Of a stretch of 64,000 nt of DNA, positions 36,281 through 48,100 are shown one piece after another. The stretch's first letter is position 1; each line of letters begins with the position of its first letter. This DNA is from Vitrella brassicaformis (taxonomy: Eukaryota > Sar > Vitrellaceae), in NCBI GenBank assembly GCA_001179505.1, contig CDMY01000254.1, positions 5,382 to 69,381 of the forward strand. Reading direction: 5' to 3'. Under the pieces are notes generated by a model that worked only from the letters and a program-made list of their open reading frames with translations, was not told the origin of the DNA and searched no databases. A program made the translations under genes and the position numbers.

Positions 36281-37917
36281 TCATCGTACCTGATACATTT
36301 GCTCTCTCGTCACGTAGTGGAATGTAATGACCGGGCTCTCTCGCTGCTTGAGCCATCTGCACCAGCAGACATGGTCATGCATATTTGTCATGTATACCGT
36401 CAATGTGCTTACATACTCGAACTCTGAATATTGAGGATGCCTATATGAGGCCGACATTCCCTGAAAGCCGCTGATCGACTGCATCTTGTGGCCTGTGCAA
36501 AAGACGTGCAAAAGACTCCAGTGCACCATACATGCGTCAGGAATGAGGTGCCGGTGTCGATGCACGTACCGATGTGCTTGTCGATGCATGTCGCCATGTA
36601 GACGTCCTCTGGCTTGCCGCTGTAAGCATGTGTGTGAGTTAGTGTGTGTCTTGCCTTCTCGTGTGAGTCTTGCCGCCTTACTAGCGCTCCGCCCCCTTCC
36701 AAAACTTGTCGTCTTTCGGATCAACTGACAGACAGTTCTCCCATCGTGTGTTGCCCGGCTGCTGAGCTATTGGTCTGAGACACTGCCAGCGGAACCAGCA
36801 AAAAATGCTGACGTAGGTTGCGTGCGCTTACCATGGCTTTCATCAACCCCCGTGAGAAGACGTATCCTGCCAGCCAGTAACACGAGGGCAATGTCCACAG
36901 ATAAAGTCATCCCTCGGTACCTACCTGCACCGCCGCTTGCGTATTCCTGCTCCTTGTAGCTCATGCGCTGACCAAGATAGTGGACCTGCAACACGTTCAC
37001 GCAAACCACGCATTTACAGTGAGTCACGAGTATATGTCTCTGAGTGCGTGTCCCTCTGTAGATCTGCCTGTTCAGGGTCGAATTCTCTGAGTGCGTTTGC
37101 GAGGTTGTATGTGACGAGGAACAGGTCATCGTCAGCCCTCATAAACCACTCATACGTGTCGATCAGGTGCTCACAAAGAAACATATACGATTTCAGCACC
37201 TTCTTCCATAACACCTGAAGCATACATGCTTCCAGATGCATTTGAGGTACATCCAGATTGCGCTCCTAAACCTGTACCGTGTATCCATCAATGTTGGCGC
37301 CGAGCTCCACCGTCTGCGCACACGGGCGCATACGTTTTGACCCGCTCAACAGACATTTGTTCCCCCATCCCGACCTGGTCGAGGTTCGTGATTTCATTCT
37401 TCTGCCCTTTTTTCTCTATCTCTTTAGCCGGCGGCAAGGACCCGACAAACGTCAGCAGATGTGGCACGTGACGCCCCCATGTCCTGCGTCTTCACATGCA
37501 TATGCGCATAGAGGAACATCTGTCTGTTTTTTACCTTAATATGCGTTCTCTCTTGTCCAGGAAAGCCCTTTGGTGTGTGTGCAGTGAGATAAGTGTCTTG
37601 TCAAGATCATGATCAACCCACACGGACCTGCAGTGTAGCCACTAGTACGCGCAAACGTGGCTGTATGCATCATGCATCACGCCTCCGTGCATTTTTCATC
37701 GCCTCTCTGTGTATGAATACCCATTTTTCCGCAAGTCCCTAAAATGGCGATTATTGTCGGTCCTCTTGACGATTCCCGAACTGCCGAAAAGAAGCATGGA
37801 TCTAAGCCGAAAGCGGTCCTGCGTTAACGTCGTGAAAATAGAAAGCCAGGTGAGGAGCAGCATGCAGAATACAGCGTTCGCATAGATGATCCCCTTTGTG
37901 GACCAGCTCGCTTTCAT
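36281..37917 (-). CDS. GT31 glycosyltransferase, C1GALT1 (core 1 synthase)-like
   Basis: Type II Golgi membrane enzyme. ATG 37917 starts a short cytosolic tail and one membrane segment (GIIYANAVFCMLLLTWLSIF). Exons then read DKTLISLHTHQRAFLDKRER, TWGRHVPHLLTFVGSLPPAK, KVLKSYMFLCEHLIDTYEW and FMRADDDLFLVTYNL with the DDD metal site. After those come VHYLGQRMSYKEQEYASGGAG and YVFSRGLMKAM, the family's SGGAGYVLS block. Next are KPEDVYMATCIDKHI, the acidic family block, and VITFHYVTREQMYQVR before TGA 36283-36281. One intron (37067-36986) appears to start with GC. Family members add beta-1,3-galactose to O-glycans; the donor and acceptor here are unknown. It lies tail to tail with the GT64-type gene. 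Confidence 0.82.
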
Positions 37918-38646
37918 GATCTTTCATGAGCACGCTATTTATATCAATTCACTGAGAGGGGAAGAAGGAAAAGAGAATACACGTCTGCGGTGCGACCGCT
38001 GGATGGCTGCGTGAAACGTTTCTTGTGCGGCTGTTGTGTGTTCGGCATTTGTCACGCTCACCCATTCAAATCATTGAATCGTTCACTCATCAGTCATCCA
38101 TTCATTCATCCGTTCTCCGACTGACACGGACACTGGGCTGCGAGGAGGCGAAGGGACAGACAGTCGAGATAGACAGGCAGGGCCTGTGTGCACACATATG
38201 TCATCCATGCGCCCATCCATATTTGGCCTTCCTGCGCACCTGGCGGACGGATAGACGTGATCCTGTCTGCCAGACAGCATCACGATGCGAGGGGTACGCT
38301 TCGCATCAGCGAGTGGTGCTGATATCACGTGACTTGCACCAGCTGCGCCGTACGCGTTTTTACGTCCTCATCGTGCACAGAATCGACAGCAAACTGAGGA
38401 AATCCCGAACGGACGCCCCCCAAGGTAAGGTAAGAGCGTCGCACAACCTACTCATGTCTCGCTGAAGAGAAATTATGAAGCGATAACGCCGATAATAACG
38501 CCGAAGACGGGCAACGGGAATTGAGTATTTGCCCCGGGCCACCGATTCTCTTGTCAATATTGCTGCCATACGAATCGCCCCAGCATGATTGGACCTCTTT
38601 CGTTGAGTACCACATTTTTACTTCATACATCGTCCCGCCTCGCCCC
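37918..38646. other. Intergenic region
   Basis: About 730 bp between the end of the channel gene and the start of the GT31 gene, both on the minus strand. A short ATTC-rich tract lies near 38085-38110. A minus-strand open segment at 38675-38448 overlaps the channel tail and could be an alternative terminal exon. Otherwise nothing is seen. Confidence 0.45.
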
Positions 38647-41600
38647 TCAGGGCGTTTGACGCCTATCGACGTCACAAACTTTGTGACTGTTCGCGCTAGC
38701 TGGATGAAGGGCCGTACTGTTTTCCACTGAGGAGAGCCTCCCTCCCTTTTCTAGCGAAGTATTATACTCTTTCTTCGGCTTCTTTCCGTCTTCCTCAGGC
38801 CGAGGCCACAAAATCCTCCGAGCATGTGTACAGACGGCATTCTCGGGTTCGCTGTTGGGCCCAGGCCGCTCATCAATTGGCATCAAAAGGGTGACTTCAG
38901 TCGATGACGTGCCCAGTGTTCTGTGTTTGGAGGGAATTCTGTGTTTGGAGACACATGCACACTGTGCGATCCATATGACAAATAGGTGCATGCAACGGGT
39001 CAAATGGCCAAGCAACGGGTCAAAACCTCCGCAAAGGGCGGCAGCAGATCATCTTTTCACCGGTTGTCGACTGTGGTACTTGGCCACCAAACTCACCTGC
39101 AATGATCACATCAACATACACACTCACGCGAGACCAGGCATTGATTGATTTTGGTGTGTGGTACAGGCAAGTTGTCGAAATTCTAGAAAGTGCCGTCCCC
39201 AAGAGCAGACATACAACAGCAGACCGACAACACACCACGGCAACCACTAGCGCATTTTTCTGGTTTTTGGCAGTGCACATTTGTTTGTCGCTTACGAGTA
39301 CCTGCGAGACACAGAGATCCATGAATCTTCTGCAATGTGCATCTGTCTGTTTGTTTTGTCTTACATAATCTTCGTTCAAGCGGGACTGTACACGAGCGAT
39401 GATTTGACGTGCGTCTGAACAGAGCCCACACACACAAGATGGTGCATAGCGCATCGTCTGAGTGTGCTATTCTGCTTGTTCACCAGCAACACTGTGTAGT
39501 TCCGATGCAATTTTCGGGAATGCTTGCAGGATGCGATCTAGGTGCTGCTTTTTGAGGACGAGCACGAGACAAAACGAATCAGCCTGAGACATCGAAGGGA
39601 AGGCACGTGGAAGGGCAGAGGACACCAGCAGGACGGCTTTGGACCTGTACGCTGCAGCTCCTCATCTGTCCCCTCATCAATGACAGCTCGCCGAAGAAAT
39701 CGCCAGGACCCAGCGACTGAATGGAGGTTTCGTGTATCTCTCAAGTATGAATGTGCCGGCGTCTGCTTTGTGTGCCGTGCTGGATGCGTACGTGGAGGAT
39801 GCTACTTTCATCTGTCGAGTAGATCAGTACTTTCCCCTCCTGCAAATATACAAAAGTGACGGAAGCTGAAGAATATACAGACGAAGCATGTTCACCTCGA
39901 TGAAGTACATCTCGTCACCATAATCGCCCTGGAAAGGGACAGACAGAGACATGTGCACGCACTCGTGTTTCTGTATGTGTTCACCTTGACACAAATGTAG
40001 TCTGCTGGCATATATACGCGACACACGAGATGGCTCACAACCAAAGACAGGAAATGGTCCGGCTGATCCCTGCAATAACCACACATGTGACCGTATGAAC
40101 CAACTTACAGAGAAATCAAGTGTCACGTGTTTTCTTCAATTGGGACCTGAACATGGGCACTCGGTCAAAGAATCGCCTATGGTACTGCACAAAGATACAG
40201 TTGTCAACACGAGCACGCTAGTAAGATCTCTGGCACAAGAACTTCCTGCGATACCTGCAACAGGAACTTCCTGTACAGCAGAGGCGGAACACTCGCGGCC
40301 AAATTGGACTGTGTCAAGCCTATCACCCCGTATTTCTGCATCATCATAGTGTGTGGAAAGAGGCAGACATCAGGGAGTGTCAGTCTATCGACATTGGTTT
40401 TTTGTGAGTGTCTTCCGCACATGGTCCAGCACTTGCTGCCAGTAATATGAGAAGAAAAACTCCGTGCGCGTCAGGATGGACGAGGGAATGCCGTCGAAAC
40501 GCATCTGATAAACGGTTCGAAGGACATGTGCATCACATTTGGCAGACGGTACGTACCTTATTCCGGATGGTGTTGAATCGGTCGCTGAGTTGGCTTTGCT
40601 CAATGTTGCTATTCTGGACGGCAGCTGACACGGAACTGTACCGAGGCGCACGCATCGACAAGCGAATACATGCATCCACTGCACACACATGATATGCCGT
40701 GCGTAACGCACCCGAAGGCCACAGCAAAGAGCGCATCCCCCACGACGATGAGGGTGGTGGCGACAATGCGTTCTCTGTCAGTCTGGGGAATGATGTCGCC
40801 TGGCATGCACATATGAACGCGTGATGTATGCGAGAGCTGTATGTCGACGTACCGTATCCCACGGACGTGACGATCACCATGGTGTAGTAGAAGGACGCCA
40901 CGACCTGCAATCATATGAGTTGCATGAGCACAATGTGTTCGTGGCAAATGCCTCCCGACCTGCTGGAACAAATCTGACCACTCGCGATCATCTGTGCACA
41001 TCAGTGCATTAGACGAATGAGCGAATGCGAGAACGTGCATACAAGCGCACCTGAATGGGCGAGGCCGTATGCATCCAGCCAGCTGCCATTCGTCTCGCGA
41101 CCGACCGAATACCTGCCCACATGTATGTGTGCGCACCAAGACGTGTGCGTGCAGACAATCGGAGAGGTAGATGTGTGGGATCAGACCGTGTCGCTCATCT
41201 ACCAGATGCATGACGAGAAGTGCCAGAGCAGTGTGAGCGACAAGACAGCCGACAGAAGTTGCCCGTGGTAGGCGAAGAAATGCACACGCCTGCACATGTG
41301 GTGTGCACACAGCAGTGCAGACAAGCCAGATGACGGAGTCACAATTGCGGGTGCTTAAGGTTACGAGCGCAGTGTGTGTCTCACCTTTCCAGCTCAATAA
41401 AGATTGCCGGCAGCCTTGCCACGGACACGTACGTGCAGTCGTGCGAACAGCCATGGTAGTGTCTCTTGTCATCTGTACCTGAAGACGACGACGAGCCTGA
41501 GCAGTCGGAGGAAAACGAAATACCACTTGGCGTCACCCATCATCCAAAGCAGAGGGACTGCAACGCACAATACACCGTATGGCGTAAACGCACACATTGG

Positions 41601-42125
41601 CTTTGGTAGGTGGACACTCACTTGCCGCAAGCGCATCGAATTTGCCTCCCCCGTGTTCCCAATAGTGAGACAGCATCGCGGAGGGACGCAAAGTGAACTC
41701 GCCACCCTGAGAAATACATGCATCCCGTCTGTGAGCCCTCTCCCATTCCGCACACACGCAGGCTGGACTCACCTCAGCGCCGTGTTTGTAAAAGGCGGTT
41801 CGGCAGTTGAGCAGGAAGAACACCAGGCACTCAATGTCAAGAAGGGCGAACACGATGATCGAGAATACCTCACTGCACACACACACACACACACACACCA
41901 GAATGGATGAAAGAAAATGCACAGATCCCAGCTCGAGACATCCGGACACGTGTGTGTATATGCTGCAGGCTCACAGTTGCGAGACTTTGAATGCCGTCAC
42001 GAAAGGGTAAACGAAGAGCATGCAAAAGATCGCAATGAAGTGCACGCTGTAAATGGCCAGGCGAGTTTTGCTCTCCGGCATGAATATGAGTCCTGTCTTC
42101 GTGAAAGCCTGGGCAAATGTCCCTG
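38647..42125 (-). other. Channel repeat IV
   Basis: S1 LAIYSVHFIAIFCMLFVYPF, S2 VFSIIVFALLDIECLVFFLL, S4 YFVFLRLLRLVVVFR, S5 LLSAVLSLTLLWHFSSCIW, pore YYTMVIVTSVGYG|DIIPQ (40880-40787) with a canonical K-channel filter, S6 IVATTLIVVGDALFAVAFG. The CNBD starts DQPDHFLSLVVSHLVCRVYM and contains GDFFGELSLMRGQMRSCSV (about 39710-39650), both Glu and Arg present, then LDRILQAFPKIASELH. It is the most conventional of the four repeats. Confidence 0.87.
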
Positions 42126-45100
42126 ATCGTGCGACGTCATTGAATCAATCATGCAGGTGCCTGCAGGGGTATGACTGGTAGTTGACTCATTCACGTACCG
42201 GAGAAGTGCATGAGTGATCCCTGGTAGAGCATGGATGCAGCGCCTCTGCCAGTCGGGCTCGAAGAGCCGTGCTGGGACCGCGTGTTCCACCGACGAAGTG
42301 GCGACGCGCTTTCCTTCTTCAGCGGGCCTGCAGCCTGCGGAGACCTGTCGGCTTTCATGCTAGAAGCGTCCTCGTGCTTGTCGTCTTGCGGCTCGCTCGG
42401 CAGCATGAAGGGGTTATCCTTGCTGTCTGGGAGGTCGGGGGCGAGAGACACTCTTCTCTTGGGAGGTGAAGGCTTCCTTTGCTCCGGAGTCTTGTCAACT
42501 GGAGTGACGGGCGTGGCGTCATCGCTGGCCAGTTGGTCGTTGAGTGCCTCTGCCTCTGCTTTGGTCTCCTTGACCAGCCGCCCCAGGTACTCGTCCAGGT
42601 GCGGGTAGGCCCTTGTCAGCGCCCTGAAGTGCGAGCGGTGCAGCACTCCCACCCGGCAGATCGACGTCGCCATGACGTCAGCCGTCCGCTCAGTGTTGGA
42701 GAACAGGCCCACAGCACCAAAGTGCTGCCCAGGGCGGATGGTGTTTTTCCTTCCCAGCAGAGTGGTGGCTGCGCCCGAGGCCTTCCTCATGTAACTGGGG
42801 CGGGTGTTGAAGTTGGACTGCGGCACGAGGGGCGGCCTCGTATCGTTGTAGTCGTAGGTGTAGCCAACGGTTGTGCCCATCCTATCCACGCCAGGCGAGC
42901 AAACAAGGCACAGGTGGGTTGCGGGATGGATAGCATGCATACCGTGCAGTTCTCGCTTTGACGTCCTCGATCTGTATCCTGTATGGGCTGAGGTCTTCAT
43001 CGACATTGGCCTGCACGTTGGACATGTCGTTGTCCTCACACAACCCATCCAGCAGAAAGAACATCTCATCCTGCAAGCAGCACAACACAATAATGGCCTA
43101 GTTGACTGCCCCATCCTGGCGCAGCCGTGTATATGTGCTCACCGAGACGTCTCCCTTTCTGATGATGAAGTCGCCCTCCATGCAGACGCGGAACTGCAGA
43201 CATCTCAGGGTCGAGTTGACCAGCGCCCAGTCAGTGCGACCATCTGATGCAGCGACATTTACCCGTTTCGAGTGGACAGCTTCCGGCAATCAATGCATCT
43301 GACGTACCTGGCCCTCTGAAGAAGCCTGTAGTGCATACGGACAGGTACACGTGGGTGTCTGTTTGATGGTGATCGTGCTGCATGCCCACCTGACGCGTAG
43401 ATGATCCTTCTGTACAAGAACTGCAGGATGTCGGTCCCTGAACATCGATCAAGTGAGTGAGGGAGAGGGCACATGTGGCTTATTACTGAGTGCGTCAGGT
43501 ATCTCCCTCAGCAGCAGCGCCTCGTCCAGGCCTCTCGACGCCTGCCAGCTGTAATGGAAGTAAGATTGCAGCTCCTGCACACAAACACACGATCAGCGCG
43601 GTGCTGGGACGTGCTTTCGTCCATCCATGTGATGTCCCTCCCTCCCTCCCTCCCTCCCTGTCTCTTACGTCGATGAATGTTTGTGCAATGCCGCCCACAC
43701 CCGCCACCTCCTTGGCCTGGCGCAGAGCCTTGGCGATCGGCTGCCTCAGCTTCGGACCCAAATCGCTGACCAGACTCACGATGTTGCCAAAGAAGGCCGC
43801 GTAGCTGAGGGATGACATGATGTCCATACACCCATCCAAATGAGTGTCTATGTCTGTCTGTTTGCTTACAGGAAGGTCATGATGGCGATCATAATGACCT
43901 GCAGCCAATCACAAATGGACACACAGGGATGGGGGCCGGTGGGTATCGCTCACCGTGAAGACCTTCTCCTGGGTCGTAACGGGTGTGACATCACCAGTCC
44001 CTACACACGTGCAGTCGAACAGAGGTACACAAATATGACAAGCAGCAGGCAGCGTAGCGGGACTGCATCACACAGTGTACCGATGTGGCTGCCTGTGTTG
44101 AAGGACCAATAAATGGCGTGCACATAAATGCTCCGTTCGCTCAACGGGGGCGGGCTCGGGAAGCCTGACACAGAGAATCCCCATGCAGAGACATTAGTCG
44201 ATCGATCGAGCCAGCCATCCAGCTAGCATGTGTGTTTGTGTGGTGGTTGACCTGGTCTGCCGATGCCATAGCAACATGGGTCATCTGGTGATGGGCTGGC
44301 GGGTTTGGCGATAACGGGCAGGCGGATATACCACGAGGCCAGCTCGTCGTTCCTGTCCTCTGCAAGCCGGATGAACAGGCAGGCGAAGACATGCAGTGTC
44401 GACAGGTAGAAGAAGAGGATTTCGACGATACGGAACAGCGACACGTCAAACTTGGCTGTCACCAACAGATGATACACCAACTCAGGCAGACGAAACACCT
44501 GCACCAAGGACATACACGAAAGGATTGATGGCGTCGCGGGTCTCTCTCTCCAATCTCTCGTAGCGCTGGCCGACCATGAATAGTCTGCAGAGCGGCAGTA
44601 TAATGCTGAGGGTGTTCTCGAAGCTCTCGTTGTCCCACCGGCCGCCCTCTCCCCTGCTCGCCAGATCAAAGACAAGCGCGAAGGGCACGATAGTCAGCAG
44701 GTCCCGCACGAAGCGGCGGTAGTACATCCGCCGGAATACACTGGATCGCTTGCTCGCCGCGCAGAAAGACGGCGTCTTGGTGGTTCCGCTGGCGGTGAAG
44801 AAGCGCTGGACGAATGACGGCTTATGCTGATCCTCTTCGGACTCTGATAGCGACGAGTCCTGCCGGACCGCCTTGTCCGCTTCGGGAGGGGCGCCGTGGC
44901 CCCAACCCCTGTCGAGCAACCTCTCCATGTGCTCCGCCGCCCACCTGAGTGACACACATACACGCACACGATGAGCAGCCAGGCTGAAACACATATGCAT
45001 GAGTGTATTTGCCTCTGGAAGAAGCCGATGGCAAGGGGCGTCTCGTGGGCCGTGTCCTTTTGCAGGTTGGCCAGCGAGAGCTTCGCCAGGATGATTGATA

Positions 45101-48100
45101 AAGCCCTAGAGACAGGTGAGAACAGAACAGATGGAGACATTTTTACTGCAGGGGACGAAGAGTACCTGAATGAGTGTGCGTTTAGGTTGAGGGCTTCCTG
45201 CTTCCTCAAAAGTCGGAATCTCGTGTAGAATGCGCGGAACTCGACGTACATGCCACACGACCTGCACATCCATACACACTGGCCTCAGCGCGCCTGCGAA
45301 GTGCACATGGGGAATCCGTCTGCATGTATGAGCCGTACCATAGGAATATAGTTCCAATCTCCATGGCGAGCAGCCAGCCTAAAACACATGACAAGGACAC
45401 CCGCCGGCCCGTTGCGCCGCGCCTGTGCTGTGCCCAGCGCCCGCGCACCTGAGTAGGGCCAGGAGAAGGCGAGCTGGAGAGGCTGGATGAGCATCTGAAA
45501 AACGAGTGCCGCACCGTAGAGCAGCAGCAGCATCCACTCAGCCCACACACGCATCGCGCGGATCACATCGGCGTGCCTCTCCCGCCAGCAATCTGCCAGC
45601 CAGGCCAAGGGGGACAGCACTGAGGTCCTGAATGTGGTGTCTGTCTCCTGGTCGTCATGGTTGCTTGACATGTCCTCGTCGCATGAGCTGGTCGGCGGCA
45701 CGGGTGTTTTGTACCCGGAGGGCTCCCTGGGTACGCTCTTGTCCGAAGGCGGCCGCACGGACAGCTCCGGAATGGAGCACGCCACGGCTGCAGGAGGGGG
45801 CGACTTCTCCTCGCATGTGCCGGGCAGCGACATGTCCGTGTTGTCGTTGTTATTGTTGCTGTAATCGGCGGTCGCCTTCGGTGCGGGAGACGGCAAGGGC
45901 TCATGGCGTTGTTTGAGGAAAGGGCGAAGTCCAATCCCACTGTCCTTCGGCTGCACCGTGGCGCCTACATTGGGCTCCGACGACCTCCTGACCTTTTCCG
46001 GCTGCTCGCTTCTGGATCTCTGCGTATGCACTTTGGCAGTCCTTGTGGTGTTGACGCGCTGAATGGTGAGGACTCCGCGAAGCAAGCTCAGTCGCCGCCG
46101 GAAAGCACTCAGTGTGAGGCGCCTGCTCTTTCTGCTCATTGAGGGCGAGAGGAGCCAGGCAAGCAGGGACACCAGGCATAAGTCGCAAGCTCTGTCTGCA
46201 TGAAAGCGCTGGCTGAAGTGCCTACTTACTTGGTCATGATCTCTTCGAAATCGTCAGGTGCTGGCCCTGCAAGTGGGAGGGGAGATAATGTGCGATATAG
46301 CATCGTTTGACAAAGTGTTTCCTAGCCTATCACCGCACGTAATACGTTTGTTTCCTCACCCTGCCAGGCAGGCTCCACGGCCCCTCCGAGCGATGACTGT
46401 TTCCTGGGCATCGCGTCCTTGTCCGTGTCTGTACCGGGGACGGGCCACGCCGTTTGGACTTTTGGTTTGCCGTCAGTTTGTGGCGGGACCAGTGGGGCGG
46501 GTGGCCCACCCTCGCCGTCGGTGTCCTCGCGGTCGCTGTGCAAGGGCAGCGACTGCACTCAACAAAATCATGTAGACACCGGGCATATGTTGTCCATACT
46601 GATGTGCGCGTATTGCACCTGTGAGACCAGTGACGGGACGGGGGTAATGGGTGTGTGGGGGTCCTCGGGGTCGGGGGGAGCCAGCAGCCACGGGGGGGAC
46701 GCGTTGGTGGCTGCGGGCGCCGTCGGGACAGACGGCTGATGCACAGGGGAATGAGCGTCGCTCTTAGCTTCCTCGGCGCTGGCGCTGCTCTCCCCACTCT
46801 CGTCTTGCTGTGACTGCTCCTTCTTGTCGCCTTGTTGCGTGGGCATTTGCTGCTCCTTCACGGATGCAGAGGATCGAGACTGGTGCTTGACGCGAGCCTG
46901 CGTGCCATCCACACTCACATCTTCATTTGACCAGAATGGCAGAGTGACGTGTCTGTTTACATACCTTCCTGAAAGCGGCCTTTGCCTCCTTGAGCCTGGT
47001 GATGGCGACGTCCTGCATCTTCTTCTTGATCTCGGGATACATCTCTAGTACCTGACCAGCTTACTCATAATGACAAGCTCCTCCGACCTGTCTCGCCAGC
47101 GGCGCGCACCTGTGCGAAGTCCCTCTTTTGCAGCACACATGCCGTCACGTTAGATCGTGACCTCACACTCGCCGTTCTCGTTAGAGACAAAGACTCCCCC
47201 TGACATGGTATCAGAGAAGGAGAGGAAACAAAGAGTCAGTGACCGTTGGGGGCACTGATCGATGTGTCTGTGTGTTTACTTCAGCGTCCTCCAGTAGTGA
47301 CAGCTCGCCCACAAATGACCCTGCAAGTGCAGCGCTGCGCTGTTTTGCACATCGTCACGACGTGTGTGCCATGGCTTGCCTGGCCCCAAAATGGCGACCC
47401 GTTGTGTGGCCGATCCGAAGCCGACAAGCACCTCTACCTCACCCTGGACCACAACACGCCACTCGACACCATCGTATCCATGCAGTCTGGGTCCTCACTT
47501 GGTAAGGTTACCTGGAGAATGATAAACATCTCGTTGGCCAGCTCACGTTGCCGCATCAGAAACTCACCCTGTGCCCGTGCACCCATCCATGAAAGAGACG
47601 CAAACAAAGCACACACAAACTCTCATTTCACAAAATGTGCGCTCGTCGCCTCGCGAGCACCTTGGCTACGAGCACAGGTTTGAGCGACACCACCAGGCCA
47701 GCTATCAGGTCGGGATTATCCTGAAACACGCACAGCCACACACAGAGTATACCCTTGCCTCGTCGTGTCTGGTGTTGACATATGCTTTCCTGGAAGATTG
47801 GCACGTCCTTGAGCGCCCGACTGTACAGGAACTCACAGACTTCTTTGCGAATGGGGGCTGGGAACTCACGCAGCACTACCGACTCGTCAACTCCCCTTCA
47901 ACACACACAGACACAACATCTCCTCCTCTCCTCCGCACAGAGACACCCGGGCATACCTATACGATTTCCAGAGCATCTCCATGTGTGCCCGCACCCGTAT
48001 GCACAGCCGCTCGGGAATCTGCACATGCGCTAACCAATGCTGCACCAACACACACACACACACACGTGCGTGTGAGGTGGATGAGCATCTCGTTTCTTTC

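Noticed and set aside
41404-41910. Plus-strand 168-codon frame in the channel gene
   Set aside because: It lies opposite the S2-S4 exons of repeat IV and spans introns with a CA microsatellite; no protein-like signal.
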